Shown: positions 6,021 to 6,354 of the stretch, piece after piece
How the letters are laid out: every line of letters starts with the position of its first letter
How positions within the stretch are numbered: position 1 is the first letter of the stretch
Assembly: GCA_016789205.1 (NCBI GenBank)
Contig: JAEURF010000104.1
Location: 1 to 6,354 of the forward strand
Length of the DNA stretch: 6,354 nucleotides
From: Anaerolineales bacterium
Lineage (GTDB): Bacteria; Chloroflexota; Anaerolineae; Anaerolineales; Villigracilaceae
Direction: 5' to 3'
Notes under the pieces: generated by a model
Databases searched by the model: none
What the model was told of the DNA's origin: nothing
The model's input: only the letters and a program-made list of their open reading frames with translations
Program-made: the position numbers and the translations under genes

Positions 6021-6354
6021 CTATTGTAGCCAATCAAGCATCGCTTTGATACTCCCAGTAGCTAGGGCGATGCTTGTATCTGCCGCCCCGTAATAGATTC
6101 TTAAGGTGTCACCATCTGGGGCGATTGTATAACCGCAAGGGAAGACTACTTTATCTACATCGCCATGATTTTCGTAAGGTTCTTGGGGGGCAAATACCCA
6201 TTCGTCGCCCCGTTTTAAACAATGTTCAGGTTGATTCAAATCAAACAGGGCAAGACCTAATCTGTAAATCGCGCCTGAGGCGTTTTGTTTGACGCCGTGA
6301 TAAATCATCAGCCAGCCTTCTGGTGTCTCAATCAAAGGGGGTGATAATCCAATT
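6021..6354 (-). CDS. GH130 family glycoside phosphorylase/hydrolase, C-terminal part only
   Basis: The last 110 residues of a glycoside hydrolase family 130 protein (five-bladed beta-propeller, former DUF377); the N-terminal two thirds lie beyond the right edge. Family hallmarks are visible in order: GLSPPLIETPEGWLMIYHGV (compare the usual PPI-T--GWL-IYHGV), YRLGLALFDL, a proline/glutamate-rich loop FAPQEPYE, then VVFPCGYT and IYYGAADTSIALATGSI near the C-terminus. Known members phosphorolyse or hydrolyse beta-mannosides, such as mannosyl-glucose and beta-1,4- or beta-1,2-manno-oligosaccharides; most are cytoplasmic. The catalytic aspartate and the residues separating phosphorylases from hydrolases lie outside the window, so the reaction is not settled. 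A strong terminator follows the stop codon, so this gene ends a separate transcription unit, though proximity to the repressor suggests a shared pathway. The visible frame continues uninterrupted to the edge, so the true start is upstream. Confidence 0.92.
   Translation of the reverse strand, partial: IGLSPPLIETPEGWLMIYHGVKQNASGAIYRLGLALFDLNQPEHCLKRGDEWVFAPQEPYENHGDVDKVVFPCGYTIAPDGDTLRIYYGAADTSIALATGSIKAMLDWLQ

Noticed and set aside
6074..6292. Plus-strand open frame of 72 codons
   Set aside because: Antisense to the GH130 C-terminal coding region, which has clear family motifs.

Overview
The window is one carbohydrate-uptake and glycoside-degradation locus, with every recognisable gene on the minus strand. 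Read in the direction of transcription (right to left) it holds: the C-terminal end of a GH130-family glycoside phosphorylase/hydrolase (6354-6021, cut by the window edge); a strong hairpin terminator; a LacI-family repressor with its own consensus promoter and operator; a 201-base intergenic leader with a second, related operator and two stem-loops; a lipoprotein sugar-binding protein; two ABC permeases; and a GH1 beta-glycosidase (1201-1, cut by the window edge, about 400 residues visible).

Organism: the binding protein has a bacterial lipobox (LLAAC) followed by a Gly/Ala/Pro/Thr/Glu-rich linker (GGGAPATEAPA...). This style of linker is very common in Chloroflexota, especially Anaerolineae. 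Moderate GC and a LacI regulator followed by binding protein, two permeases and a glycosidase fit a fermentative, plant- or biofilm-polysaccharide-using member of that group. This is inference from style; no marker gene is present.

How it works together (inference from families): the lipoprotein captures an oligosaccharide outside the cell. The two six-helix permeases move it across the membrane, powered by an ATPase that is not in the window and is probably a shared MsmX/MalK-type subunit encoded elsewhere. The GH1 enzyme, and probably the GH130 enzyme, then cleave it in the cytoplasm. A GH1 beta-glycosidase next to a GH130 enzyme suggests beta-linked gluco- or manno-oligosaccharides, for example from glucomannan, but the substrate cannot be read from the sequence.

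Regulation: an 18-base dyad (ATCGGTAATGTTACCGAT) lies between the repressor gene and the transporter genes. A related pair of overlapping dyads starts at the predicted transcription start of the repressor's own promoter (TTGACT-16-TATAAT). The simplest reading is an autoregulated local repressor that also controls the transporter/GH1 operon. A perfect 14-bp hairpin without a U-tract between the binding-protein and first permease genes probably sets their expression ratio.

The protein families are ordinary. The less usual material is non-coding: the structured leader of the transporter operon, which includes an extended Shine-Dalgarno sequence with no normal gene behind it, the intercistronic hairpin, and the architecture of the two operators. 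I found no CRISPR array, tRNA, rRNA, transposase or attachment site.
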